From Flavobacterium collinsii (GTDB lineage Bacteria; Bacteroidota; Bacteroidia; Flavobacteriales; Flavobacteriaceae): a stretch of 64,000 nt of DNA. The stretch's first letter is position 1. Every line of letters starts with the position of its first letter. The DNA lies in contig NZ_CADCST010000100.1 of NCBI RefSeq assembly GCF_902804485.1, positions 1 through 64,000 of the forward strand, in the 5' to 3' direction. Of the stretch, positions 34,573 to 43,017 are shown piece by piece. The notes beneath the pieces were generated by a model. That model saw only the letters and a program-made list of their open reading frames with translations, ran no database searches and was not told the origin of the DNA. The position numbers and the translations under genes were made by a program.

Positions 34573-35805
34573 TTAATTGAATTTACTTTTCACGAACCAT
34601 TTATCATTAAAAGAGAAGCTCACACTAAAGTTGAAATAATTCTCCTGAACCAACCCAGCTGACACTGTTCCTCTTTTTCCAAACTCAACACCAATGTTAA
34701 CATTCGAAAAAGACCCGTTATTAAGTGGAATTCCAGCTCCTAAAGTCATACCCAGATCATTGATCTCCTGATTATTTACCACCAAACCAATTTTCTCGTA
34801 TTTTAATCCAGCTCTATAAGTCATTCTGCTTAAATAACTTGTAAATGATGCATAGTTAGGAATGTAATACCCACCGATAGCATATTTTTGATATTTTTCG
34901 TAACGAACATTATCTCTTGTGTTGTAATAGTTTGCAAGCTGTCCATTTCCTTGAAAAGAAACTGTAGTACCCACCAACCATTTTCTGGCTTCTCCGATAC
35001 CGGCACCAAATGTTATTTTGTTCGGCAGTTTTAATTTATCTTCATGATCAGGAGCCGTAATCGGATCAGGATCACCATCTACCTGAATAACTCTTGTGCT
35101 GTTTGAATTTAAAGTACTGGCAAAAGTATAATTCAAGCTTGTAAATAAACTCAGTTTTTTATCAATTTTTGTTTGATACATCGTACCAATATTAAAACTA
35201 ATACCAGACAGTTCAGAAGCATTTGTTTCTCTCGTTGCATTTTGAACGCCAGTTACCAGCTCTAAACTTGTGGTCGTGATTTTCCCAAAATTATATTGTG
35301 CATCAGCTCCAATATTCCAGTTCTTTTTAATTTTGTATCCTAAACCAACAAATACTTTATTAACACCACCTTTTCCCTGAAGCTGGTTACTTGTTGCTCC
35401 TTCTGTACCTGTTAGGTCATTTTGAATTTTATATCCAACAGAAGTTACCGGAACTAAACCGAACGCTGCACCAAATTTTCCCATCGGAATTCCCAATGCC
35501 AGATAATCAAAAGTGGCTCTTTGTGCCTTTTCAGATTTCTCACTGGTTTTCAAATTAGACGTACCAAAAGATCCCCCAACTGTAAAAGTTGTAAACTTTA
35601 AACTCGCGTAACTTGCAGGATTCTCAATATTCAGGTGAATACTATCCTGTTCCACTGCAACTCCGGACATAGATCTGTTTTCAAGAGTTCCTTTAAATCT
35701 TACATCACCAATTCCGAAAAAAGAATAAGGCGACGCAGTACCTTGTTGAGCGAATGAAACGAACGAGATAAGCAAACAAGCGCTTACTATAATTTTTTTA
35801 ATCAT
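34573..35805 (-). CDS. Outer-membrane beta-barrel protein
   Basis: A 410-residue exported protein (signal ending VSFAQ) with many amphipathic strands and a C-terminal barrel strand (YFNFSVSFSFNDKWF). Blocks such as GVAVEQDSIHLNIENPAS and LALGIPMGKFGAAFGLVPVT resemble the FadL/OmpP1 and PorV-like long-barrel group of Bacteroidota, and the domain order suggests a complete 14-strand-like barrel. The substrate is unknown. The gene overlaps coaX by 8 bases and precedes lptC by 52, making it part of that operon. Confidence 0.82.
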   Translation of the reverse strand: MIKKIIVSACLLISFVSFAQQGTASPYSFFGIGDVRFKGTLENRSMSGVAVEQDSIHLNIENPASYASLKFTTFTVGGSFGTSNLKTSEKSEKAQRATFDYLALGIPMGKFGAAFGLVPVTSVGYKIQNDLTGTEGATSNQLQGKGGVNKVFVGLGYKIKKNWNIGADAQYNFGKITTTSLELVTGVQNATRETNASELSGISFNIGTMYQTKIDKKLSLFTSLNYTFASTLNSNSTRVIQVDGDPDPITAPDHEDKLKLPNKITFGAGIGEARKWLVGTTVSFQGNGQLANYYNTRDNVRYEKYQKYAIGGYYIPNYASFTSYLSRMTYRAGLKYEKIGLVVNNQEINDLGMTLGAGIPLNNGSFSNVNIGVEFGKRGTVSAGLVQENYFNFSVSFSFNDKWFVKSKFN

Positions 35806-36532
35806 TGTCGATTTTATATTGAAATGTTTGGTTCAAACTCTCCAAAAGGAAATTTGAATTGGCAAATATGGTATTTTTTAATCGTTTAGCCAAAAAATCT
35901 GCATCACCTCCCGTTAAAATTATTATAAAATTTGAAAAGTTTGCGCGATATTCATCGATAAAACCATCAATCTCATAGACGAAACCATTGACTACTCCGG
36001 AATGAATCGCCTGCTTTGTGGAATCTCCTATATAAGAATCCGGCGACTCCAAAGCGAGCAAAGGCAGTCTGGCCGTATAGTTGTGTAAAGATTCGTACCG
36101 TAATCTCAGGCCTGGAGAAATAGCTCCTCCTAAATAATTATCCTTTTCGTCGATAAAATCGTAGGTAATACAGGTTCCGGCATCAATGACCAATCTGTTT
36201 TGTCCGGGAAACTTTAAAGTAGCCCCGGCAGCCAAAACCATGCGGTCTATTCCTAATGTTTTTGGAGTCGCATATTTATTGGTGAAGGGAAAAACATCCT
36301 CATGAGTTAAAAAATGAACGTTTAACTGTTTTTCGAAAGTCAAAAAAGATTGTTTTTCGATATTTCCGACCGATGCCACGACCAAATCAGAGCATTTTTG
36401 ATATTTTTCTAAAATTTTTTTAATTTTTTTTTCAAGCTCGTTTTTCTCAAAAATAAAATTTTCAAGAACACTACCTCCCTCAAATACAGCAGCTTTAATT
36501 CTGGTATTTCCAACATCAACCGTTAAAATCAT
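35798..36532 (-). CDS. coaX: Type III pantothenate kinase CoaX
   Basis: A 244-residue kinase that phosphorylates pantothenate in the first step of coenzyme A synthesis. It has the ASKHA phosphate motif DVGNTRIKAAV at the N-terminus, TLGIDRMVLAAG, the second phosphate motif DAGTCITYDFI, and GAISPGLRLRYESLHNYTARLP. I start it at ATG 36532, beside the conserved MILTVDVGN. The open frame extends upstream to 36727 but runs through the tRNA gene on the other strand, so the extra 65 residues are not translated. It is the first gene of the six-gene minus-strand group. Confidence 0.95.
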   Translation of the reverse strand: MILTVDVGNTRIKAAVFEGGSVLENFIFEKNELEKKIKKILEKYQKCSDLVVASVGNIEKQSFLTFEKQLNVHFLTHEDVFPFTNKYATPKTLGIDRMVLAAGATLKFPGQNRLVIDAGTCITYDFIDEKDNYLGGAISPGLRLRYESLHNYTARLPLLALESPDSYIGDSTKQAIHSGVVNGFVYEIDGFIDEYRANFSNFIIILTGGDADFLAKRLKNTIFANSNFLLESLNQTFQYKIDND

Positions 36533-36584
36533 TTTTGTTTTTTTAGCCCTGCGAAGATACGAATTGATTTTTTTAAAAAAATGT

Positions 36585-36615
36585 TTTGGATAAACGAAAA
36601 ATGATTCTATCTTTG
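36585..36615 (+). promoter_or_regulatory. Promoter of tRNA-Phe
   Basis: TTTTG at 36584-36588 (TTG 36586-36588), a 19-base spacer and TATCTTTG at 36608-36615. Transcription would start about 15 bases before the tRNA at 36637. Confidence 0.75.
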
Positions 36616-36636
36616 CACCCGCAATGTGCACAGCAC

Positions 36637-36709
36637 GGTACCTTAGCTCAGATGGTAGAGCAATGGACTGAAAATCCATGTGTCCCTGGTTCGATCCCTG
36701 GAGGTACCA
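36637..36709 (+). tRNA. tRNA-Phe (GAA)
   Basis: Full cloverleaf: acceptor GGTACCT/AGGTACC, D arm GCTC..GAGC, anticodon stem ATGGA/TCCAT with loop CTGAAAA (anticodon GAA at 36670-36672), T loop TTCGATC, discriminator A. The T stem reads CCTGG on both sides, so the middle pair is U-U. CCA is not encoded. A hairpin terminator follows. Confidence 0.96.
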
Positions 36710-36714
36710 CAACA

Positions 36715-36746
36715 ACCCGAATAGCAATATTCGGGTTTTCTGTTTT
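36715..36746 (+). terminator. Terminator of tRNA-Phe
   Basis: ACCCGAATA (36715-36723) pairs with TATTCGGGT (36728-36736) around GCAA, then a T-rich tail. It starts six bases after the tRNA. Confidence 0.85.
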
Positions 36747-36943
36747 TAATACTTTTCTTCCTGATTTATATCGGCACCAACTCCCCAATTTTCCAGAACC
36801 TTATCGCAAAGAATAAGCTGTTTTAACAATTTGCCGCTTTTAACAGCTGCAATCGTTGCTACTATTTTCTTTCCGGTTACACAATCTTTTGCTAAACCTC
36901 CTACTCTTACAACCGATTCAGGACTTTTACACTTCTTTCTTTT
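36746..36943 (-). pseudogene. Coding-like frame without a start codon after tRNA-Phe
   Basis: On the minus strand 65 codons read through without a stop, with a coding-like composition (SVVRVGGLAKDC, TGKKIVATIAAVKSGKLL, KVLENWGVGAD) and end at TAA 36748-36746. There is no ATG, GTG or usable TTG near its beginning; an in-frame TAA precedes it at 36946-36944. It may be a gene remnant that has lost its 5' part. I do not recognise the family. Its 3' end lies next to the tRNA terminator. Confidence 0.4.
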
Positions 36944-36946
36944 TTA

Positions 36947-37107
36947 ATTTTAACGCAATTAGTAGGATTAAAAAACTACAATTATCCTCATGCTTATTTT
37001 TCGTTAAAAAAGTATTAAATAAATAAAAAAATATCTTCTATATTCGCAAAACCATAATTTAAAGTTTTATTTTTTATCAAGTACACAAAGTCTATTAAAG
37101 TCTGTTT
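36947..37107. other. Spacer before the MHS symporter gene
   Basis: An AT-rich region with no gene. A near-consensus -7 box TATATTCG lies near 37039-37046, but no convincing promoter was found. Confidence 0.4.
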
Positions 37108-38604
37108 ATGAGCAACACTTCAACAAAGGGTATCTGGAAAGTGATTTCGGCGTCATCAATGGGGACCATGATCGAATGGTATGATTTCTATATTTTTGGA
37201 AGTTTAGCGGTCGTAATCTCAACCAAATTCTTTCCCAGTGACAATCCTACTGCTGCATTTCTGTCGACTTTAGCCACTTTTGCTGCCGGATTTGTTGTAC
37301 GGCCTTTTGGAGCATTGTTCTTTGGAAGACTTGGTGATATCATTGGGCGTAAATATACTTTTATGGCTACTCTGCTATTAATGGGCGGCTCTACTTTTTT
37401 AATAGGCTGTATTCCGGATTATAAAACCATTGGCTTTCTTGCTCCTCTATTGGTTTTAATTCTTCGCTTACTGCAAGGCCTTGCCCTTGGAGGAGAATAT
37501 GGCGGAGCAGCTACTTATGTAGCAGAACACGCTCCTGCTAATCAAAAAGGATATTGGACTTCCTGGATTCAAACTACAGCGACCGTTGGTTTGTTTATTT
37601 CTTTAATGGTAATATTAGCAACGAAAAACATTCTTTCGGCCGAGGATTTTGACTCCTGGGGATGGCGTGTTCCGTTTTGGGTTTCTATTGTAATGGTAGG
37701 AATTTCGTATTTGATTCGTAAAAACATGGACGAATCTCCTGTGTTTGCTAAAGCCAAAAAAGAAGGAACAACAAGCACCAATCCGCTGAAAGAAAGTTTT
37801 GGAAACCGATACAACCTGAAGTTTGTTTTACTTGCTTTGTTTGGCGCTACTATGGGACAGGGCGTAGTTTGGTATACCGGGCAGTTTTATGCGATGAGTT
37901 TTATGAAAACTGTAATGAATGTCGACTCTTCTCAGGTTGATGAATTATTGGGAATTGCCCTATTACTTGGCACTCCGTTTTTTATATTTTTCGGATGGCT
38001 GAGCGATAAAATAGGACGAAAACACATTATGATGGGCGGAATGCTGCTTGCCATTTTATTTTACAGGCCTATCTATAAAACGATGTACAACACTACTGAT
38101 CTGAGCCACAAAACCGAACTTATTTCCAAAACCACGCAATCGATTGAAATAACAAAAAGTAAAGACTCTATTTACACTACTTATAAAGAATATAGCGACG
38201 GCACAGCTTTACTGGAAAAGAAAACACATTTTACAAACAAGAATCAAACTCAAATCAACACCACTATTACGATTAATTCCGCTGACAAATGGACTTTAAT
38301 CTTTTTCGTTTTCATCCAGGTTTTATTTGTTACGATGGTGTATGGTCCTATTGCGGCCTTCCTGGTAGAAATGTTTCCAACTAAAATCAGATATACTTCA
38401 ATGTCCCTACCTTATCACGTAGGAAATGGAATTTTTGGAGGCTTACTGCCTGCAATTTCAACTTATTTTGTCACACATGCTAAAGAGGCCGGCAAACCGG
38501 ATTTTTATCTTGACGGACTCTGGTATCCTATCATCATTGCCTCTGTCTGCTTTGTCATTGGAATGATTTACATCGATAATAAAAACAAAACGAATCACCT
38601 TTAA
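37108..38604 (+). CDS. MFS transporter, metabolite:H+ symporter (MHS) type
   Basis: A 498-residue transporter beginning with the MHS signature (SSMGTMIEWYDFYIFG), followed by RPFGALFFGRLGDIIGRKYTF and LRLLQGLALGGEYGGAATYVAEHAP. MHS members import organic acids, betaine or proline with protons. Between the eighth and ninth hydrophobic segments, at roughly 322-391, lies a Lys/Thr-rich polar insertion (around KTTQSIEITKSKDS) that is longer than in typical MHS proteins. The following gene, 10 bases later, encodes a small membrane protein, probably cotranscribed. The substrate is unknown. Confidence 0.9.
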   Translation: MSNTSTKGIWKVISASSMGTMIEWYDFYIFGSLAVVISTKFFPSDNPTAAFLSTLATFAAGFVVRPFGALFFGRLGDIIGRKYTFMATLLLMGGSTFLIGCIPDYKTIGFLAPLLVLILRLLQGLALGGEYGGAATYVAEHAPANQKGYWTSWIQTTATVGLFISLMVILATKNILSAEDFDSWGWRVPFWVSIVMVGISYLIRKNMDESPVFAKAKKEGTTSTNPLKESFGNRYNLKFVLLALFGATMGQGVVWYTGQFYAMSFMKTVMNVDSSQVDELLGIALLLGTPFFIFFGWLSDKIGRKHIMMGGMLLAILFYRPIYKTMYNTTDLSHKTELISKTTQSIEITKSKDSIYTTYKEYSDGTALLEKKTHFTNKNQTQINTTITINSADKWTLIFFVFIQVLFVTMVYGPIAAFLVEMFPTKIRYTSMSLPYHVGNGIFGGLLPAISTYFVTHAKEAGKPDFYLDGLWYPIIIASVCFVIGMIYIDNKNKTNHL

Positions 38605-38614
38605 TATTATAACT

Positions 38615-38839
38615 ATGAATACGATCAAACAAATTTTAGGTGTTTTATGGATTATACTTGCCATTGCAGCGGCCTATTTTTGCATTTTTGAATTTGGCTT
38701 ACCTAAACTGCTTTCCGACAAACAGGATGACTTGGTTTTTGGAACCATCATTCTTTTTATCCTTACACCGTTAATTGTTTTAGGACTGGGAACTTTTGGC
38801 TATTTCTCTGTAATCGGAGAGTACAATAAAGGAAAATAA
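38615..38839 (+). CDS. Small membrane protein following the MHS symporter
   Basis: A 74-residue protein with two hydrophobic segments (LGVLWIILAIAAAYFCIF and FILTPLIVLGLGTFGYFSVI) separated by a polar LSDKQDDL turn, and a short polar tail (GEYNKGK). Ten bases from the symporter, it may be an accessory subunit or stabilising peptide; this is inference from position. I cannot name the family with certainty. A bidirectional terminator follows. Confidence 0.75.
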   Translation: MNTIKQILGVLWIILAIAAAYFCIFEFGLPKLLSDKQDDLVFGTIILFILTPLIVLGLGTFGYFSVIGEYNKGK

Positions 38840-38852
38840 GGGGTGAAAAATG

Positions 38853-38882
38853 AAAGGGCTGTCTAAAAACAGACAGCCCTTT
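38853..38882. terminator. Terminator shared by the symporter unit and the amylase gene
   Basis: AAAGGGCTGTCT (38853-38864) pairs perfectly with 38871-38882. It lies between convergent genes with A/T-rich flanks on both sides. Confidence 0.82.
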
Positions 38883-38948
38883 CGCACCACTAACAAAACC
38901 AAAAATCTTTTACTTGTCAGGCATGTTCTTCTATATAAATGGGTAAAA

Positions 38949-41822
38949 TTATTTCTTAATCAGTTTCATCACCTGAGTTTGGCCCTTTTCGTTAATAGCT
39001 TTTACAAAATATAACCCCGTTTTCAGATCACTTACGACAAACTGAAAATCCGGATTTCCATTGGTAGTAAAACTTTTTACCAATTGTCCAGAAATCGCAT
39101 ATATCTGAACTTTTGACATTGACACATTTAAGGTAAAATAATTCGAAACCGGATTTGGATACAATCGTACTGAATTTTCTTTTTCGAAATCGGCTATGGC
39201 TAAACTGGCCTGTTTGTTACCATAAATTCTGAATTCTCCTGCCGGAAGATTTAAGGGCGCATTGACATCGGTAACATTAATAGTAGTGTTGTCCATTAAA
39301 TTGTACCATGCACCGGCATATTGAAAACCTGTTGGAACATTTTGGGATGTAACATCAAAATTAGCGACAATCAAAACATCTTTTAACTCGGTTGATGATA
39401 AAGTACTATTAGTAATTTTTATGTTTACAGACAGTAAATTTGCATTTGCAATTACAGGATCTCCCAAAAACACAGGCTCTTTTGTTTTTAGCGCAATCAT
39501 CTTTGCCCAATCGTTGTAAATTTTATTTCGCACTGAATTGCCCAACCAGTTATTTACCCATTGAGGCTGCGGTTTTGTATCTAATTTACAATCGCCCGCA
39601 ACGCCATCGAAATCAGTGTTGACCGAATTATCGTTACAGGTAAAAATAGAGTTCTCCCATCCTAATTCTCCAAAATGCCAAATCATTTTTGGCCCCGGAA
39701 CCAATAGTGAAACTGCTCCAATTGCCGACATTCTGGACAATGCTGTGTCTAGTGTTTTTACATTGTATCCTCCGCCAGAATTTCCGTATTGTATGTTTTT
39801 ATACATCAAACGTTCTTCATCATGGCTTTCGGCATATCCCATTAATCGGTTGGCTGTAAAACCGTGGCTGCTGCTGGCCATTCTTGAAATATTACTCTCA
39901 CTCGCATACCCCATTGACAATTGATTGTACGGTCCTGTCATTTTTCCCCACATCATTACTCCTTTAGACGGTGTTTCAGCAATTCTGTAATTGGCCCATT
40001 CCTTCTCCTCGTTATCAGACCCCAGGTGCTCAAAAATAGTATAATGTGTAGGGTCGAGACTCCATGAATAATCAGCGTACTTTTTTAATACATCTACTCT
40101 GTCCTGTTGGTACGCATCAGTACATGCTCCATCAGAAGCGGTACAATTCTGGGTAAAACCTTTGGTCAAGTCCCAACGGAAACCGTCAATTTTATATTCT
40201 TCGATCCATTGTTTAACCACACGTTCGACATAATTTTGTGTTTTTAAGGCCTGATGGTTAAAATCTTCCCCAACATTATACGCATGTTTGGCAACTGTAT
40301 TAAAATAAGGATTTTCGGCGGTTGGCGAACCAAAACCGTCTCCATCAGGATCGTTCATCCACATTCTCACCATCGGATTTCTTCCGAAAGCATGGTTTAA
40401 AGCGACATCCAGGATCACAGCGATTCCGTTTTGGTGACACAAATCAATAAATTCCTTCAACTTGTCTGAAGTACCGTAAAATTTATCCAAAGCCATATGA
40501 AACGAGGTGTTATACCCCCAGCTTTCATTGCCTTCGAACTCCATTACCGGCATTAATTCGATTGCATTTATTTTAAGGTTTTTAAAATAATCCATCCGAT
40601 CTATTAAACTTTGGTAATTTCTAGCCGCATCAAAATCGCGAACCAAAACCTCATAGACTACTAGTTTTTCTTTTTGAGGTTTTACAAAATTGTTTACCTG
40701 CCAATTGTACGGAGTTTGACCGGTTTTCAAAACAGTCACTTCAAATTGCTGTCCCGCCGGATAAACAGGCATGTTAGGATAAGAAGTTGTAGGAATGGAA
40801 GGATCATCAAAAGGCGATAACACTAAAGTTGAATACGGATCGGCCGTTTTTACTAAAGATGGGGAATTAGCCAGCGGCGTAGTATCTACCACCCAATATT
40901 GATAGGTATAAGTAACTCCCGAAACTAATCCGGTTAATTCCATCCAAAATTTTCCCGAAGCAGGGTCTTTTTTCATGGTGTAGGCCGAAGTTGGCTGCCA
41001 GTTATTGAAGCTTCCGGCAACATATACAAAGTCTTTTAAAGGCGCATCCAAAACCAAAGTCGCTTTTGTAGCATCAGTCGAATTGTAGTTAATTCCGTCA
41101 ACCAAGCCTGTCGGCATTGCCTGCGAAACAGTATTTGAATTTATTACAACCGAAAACTTTTTTACAATCGTAATTCCTGCCTGAGTGATACTCAACTCGT
41201 AACTCTGATTGTTAGCAACTCCAACATGAGAATAAGAATAACTTGCGGTGCTTGAATTTGTATTGATAACCGTTCCGTTTGCCTTTAAGGAATAACTTGC
41301 TGCACCGTTTGTATTTGTAGCAGCAATATCAAAATTAGATCCCGATGTTATAATTGATGCACTGTTTTCTGTTGGCGAAGTTAGCAAAACCTGAAAACTG
41401 CCCACTTCCACTAAAATGTCCTGCGATTTTTTATCGCCATTTCCATTTTTGGCTTTTACCAAAAAACCAATTCTTCCAATCCCTGTAGTACTGTAATAGG
41501 TAGTTGGTGTAATTGTTTTGGTATACGTATCTGTACCCGAATTATAGGTAAACTTACTCGCCTCGCTTGAGGCATCCCAGGAACCATTATCCGGAGTTCC
41601 TTTTTGAGAAGTATCGTTGGTATCAAAAGCCCAGGCCCACATATACAAGGAATGGTCAGTAATTCCCCAGCTGCTTTCATCAACACTTGTGCCGTTAATG
41701 GTTATGGTAATCGGTGTAGTCTCTTCAAAAGTTGACGGACTTACGGAGTGGCTTATGGTTTGCGTTTGGGCAAAAGTAGCCACAGACCACAAAAATGTGA
41801 TCCATAGTAAAGTTTTTTTCAT
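38949..41822 (-). CDS. Secreted GH13 alpha-amylase with T9SS sorting domain
   Basis: A 957-residue starch-degrading enzyme. In order: signal peptide (ending ATFAQ); N-terminal beta-sandwich regions (about 25-230); an E-set/CBM48-like domain (about 250-345, FVYVAGSFNNWQPTSAY); the GH13 barrel (about 380-760), with nucleophile Asp in DGFRWDLTKG, acid Glu in TIFEHLGSD and stabilizer Asp in ESHDEERL; a C-terminal beta domain; and a type A T9SS tail (about 880-957, RLYPNPVSNYF, LKTGLYFVKA, VMKLIKK). The tail directs export through the type IX system, probably to the cell surface or medium. It is the fourth gene of the susCDE arm, separated from susE by a hairpin. SusG fills this role in Bacteroides but is a lipoprotein; here the anchor differs. 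Confidence 0.94.
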   Translation of the reverse strand: MKKTLLWITFLWSVATFAQTQTISHSVSPSTFEETTPITITINGTSVDESSWGITDHSLYMWAWAFDTNDTSQKGTPDNGSWDASSEASKFTYNSGTDTYTKTITPTTYYSTTGIGRIGFLVKAKNGNGDKKSQDILVEVGSFQVLLTSPTENSASIITSGSNFDIAATNTNGAASYSLKANGTVINTNSSTASYSYSHVGVANNQSYELSITQAGITIVKKFSVVINSNTVSQAMPTGLVDGINYNSTDATKATLVLDAPLKDFVYVAGSFNNWQPTSAYTMKKDPASGKFWMELTGLVSGVTYTYQYWVVDTTPLANSPSLVKTADPYSTLVLSPFDDPSIPTTSYPNMPVYPAGQQFEVTVLKTGQTPYNWQVNNFVKPQKEKLVVYEVLVRDFDAARNYQSLIDRMDYFKNLKINAIELMPVMEFEGNESWGYNTSFHMALDKFYGTSDKLKEFIDLCHQNGIAVILDVALNHAFGRNPMVRMWMNDPDGDGFGSPTAENPYFNTVAKHAYNVGEDFNHQALKTQNYVERVVKQWIEEYKIDGFRWDLTKGFTQNCTASDGACTDAYQQDRVDVLKKYADYSWSLDPTHYTIFEHLGSDNEEKEWANYRIAETPSKGVMMWGKMTGPYNQLSMGYASESNISRMASSSHGFTANRLMGYAESHDEERLMYKNIQYGNSGGGYNVKTLDTALSRMSAIGAVSLLVPGPKMIWHFGELGWENSIFTCNDNSVNTDFDGVAGDCKLDTKPQPQWVNNWLGNSVRNKIYNDWAKMIALKTKEPVFLGDPVIANANLLSVNIKITNSTLSSTELKDVLIVANFDVTSQNVPTGFQYAGAWYNLMDNTTINVTDVNAPLNLPAGEFRIYGNKQASLAIADFEKENSVRLYPNPVSNYFTLNVSMSKVQIYAISGQLVKSFTTNGNPDFQFVVSDLKTGLYFVKAINEKGQTQVMKLIKK

Positions 41823-41854
41823 AATGTGGTTGATTGGTTAGTTAGTCTGACTAA

Positions 41855-41886
41855 AAAAGGGCTATCTTCTAACAGATAGCCCTTTT
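41855..41886 (-). terminator. Hairpin between the SusE-like and amylase genes
   Basis: AAAAGGGCTATCT (41855-41867) pairs perfectly with 41874-41886 around six bases, with a T-run on the minus strand. As no promoter motif is seen before the amylase gene, it may attenuate rather than end the susCDE transcript. Confidence 0.75.
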
Positions 41887-41902
41887 AAATTTCAGTAAAA
41901 AA

Positions 41903-43000
41903 TTATTCCTGATTTGGAATCATTAAATAGCTTCCGTCTAAATCATTAAAATAAATAACATATTTAGATTTTGCTACTGGTATGTTTTCACCGGAACCTC
42001 CTCCTGAGAACGGAGTAGTTCCTCCCCATGAAACGTCCCATTTATCATCTGCTCTGAATTTAAGTCCGCCATCTTTCAACGCCGTTACTCCCAGAGTCCA
42101 GATATGATCGTTGAACGTAGATTTTTTCATCGCTGTCGACGTATTCCAGCCTCCGGGCGTACTATCGCCAATGATACCAACTGTTCCATACGTTTTAGCA
42201 GCAGTAGCATCATACGGAGTTAGTTTGTACGTTAGTTTTTGCACATCGATTTTAAAGGTGTAATACCCTTGATTTGCAATTACAAAACTAGCCGGATCAG
42301 CGTCAGATTCTTTTCCTCTGTATACTAAAACATCACTTGCACCACCATACATTGGAGCCCAGCTGCCTAAAGTACTAATGGTTTTAAAAGCACCTGCTTT
42401 AAAGAATCCTGTAAAAGTATATTCATTAGGATTTTTTGGATTTCTGAATAAAATTTGATTTCCTTTATTATTATCCCATCCTGAAACTGTTGCATCACCA
42501 ACTAAGTACCATTCAGTAAATTTGTAATCTACTTTTCCGGTATAAGGGGTTACACTAATTGTGATTACTGTTTTAGAAACCTGTGGAACTCCGCCTGAAA
42601 CGCTTGAAGCTATTTTTACATCAAATAAAGAGGCTACTTCTGTTGGAGCTCCAAGATCAATCGCTGCCTGGTTCAAATCTTTTGCAAGCACTGAAACCTC
42701 GGCTATATTTGTGGTTCTTTCCAGCGTAACTGCTTTCGAAAAATCACCTCCCTTTTTATCAATCAACAACGTATAACTTACTACTACAGGAGCAGAATAG
42801 GTTGCTTTAGACCATGTAAATTTGGCCACTTCCTGCGAAGGTTTATCCACATCTAAAACAAATGCTTTTCCTGTTGCAGGTGCCGTAATTTCAGGTGTCG
42901 CAACAGCTTCAACAATTTGTCTGTTCTCTACATCATCAGCATTACACGAAACAACTAAAACACCAATAAATGCGATTAAAATTTTATATATATTTTTCAT
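41903..43000 (-). CDS. SusE-like outer-membrane starch-binding lipoprotein
   Basis: A 365-residue surface lipoprotein (signal IGVLVVSCNADD, Cys at about 19). It has an N-terminal SusE domain (about 35-150, EITAPATGKAFVLD, VSYTLLIDKKGGDF) and then two beta repeats, each with an aromatic-rich glycan-binding pattern: EWYLVGDATVSGWDNN and GTVGIIGDSTPGGWNT. SusE/SusF proteins hold starch on the cell surface for the amylase and SusCD. It lies directly after susD in the same orientation. Confidence 0.88.
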   Translation of the reverse strand: MKNIYKILIAFIGVLVVSCNADDVENRQIVEAVATPEITAPATGKAFVLDVDKPSQEVAKFTWSKATYSAPVVVSYTLLIDKKGGDFSKAVTLERTTNIAEVSVLAKDLNQAAIDLGAPTEVASLFDVKIASSVSGGVPQVSKTVITISVTPYTGKVDYKFTEWYLVGDATVSGWDNNKGNQILFRNPKNPNEYTFTGFFKAGAFKTISTLGSWAPMYGGASDVLVYRGKESDADPASFVIANQGYYTFKIDVQKLTYKLTPYDATAAKTYGTVGIIGDSTPGGWNTSTAMKKSTFNDHIWTLGVTALKDGGLKFRADDKWDVSWGGTTPFSGGGSGENIPVAKSKYVIYFNDLDGSYLMIPNQE

Positions 43001-43017
43001 TTTAATGTTTTATAAAG

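Noticed and set aside
36533-36727. Upstream extension of coaX
   Set aside because: The extra frame runs through tRNA-Phe on the opposite strand, and the pantothenate kinase fold begins at MILTVDVGN.
36586-36816. Plus-strand open frame across tRNA-Phe
   Set aside because: Its first half is the tRNA and its promoter; it is a chance frame.
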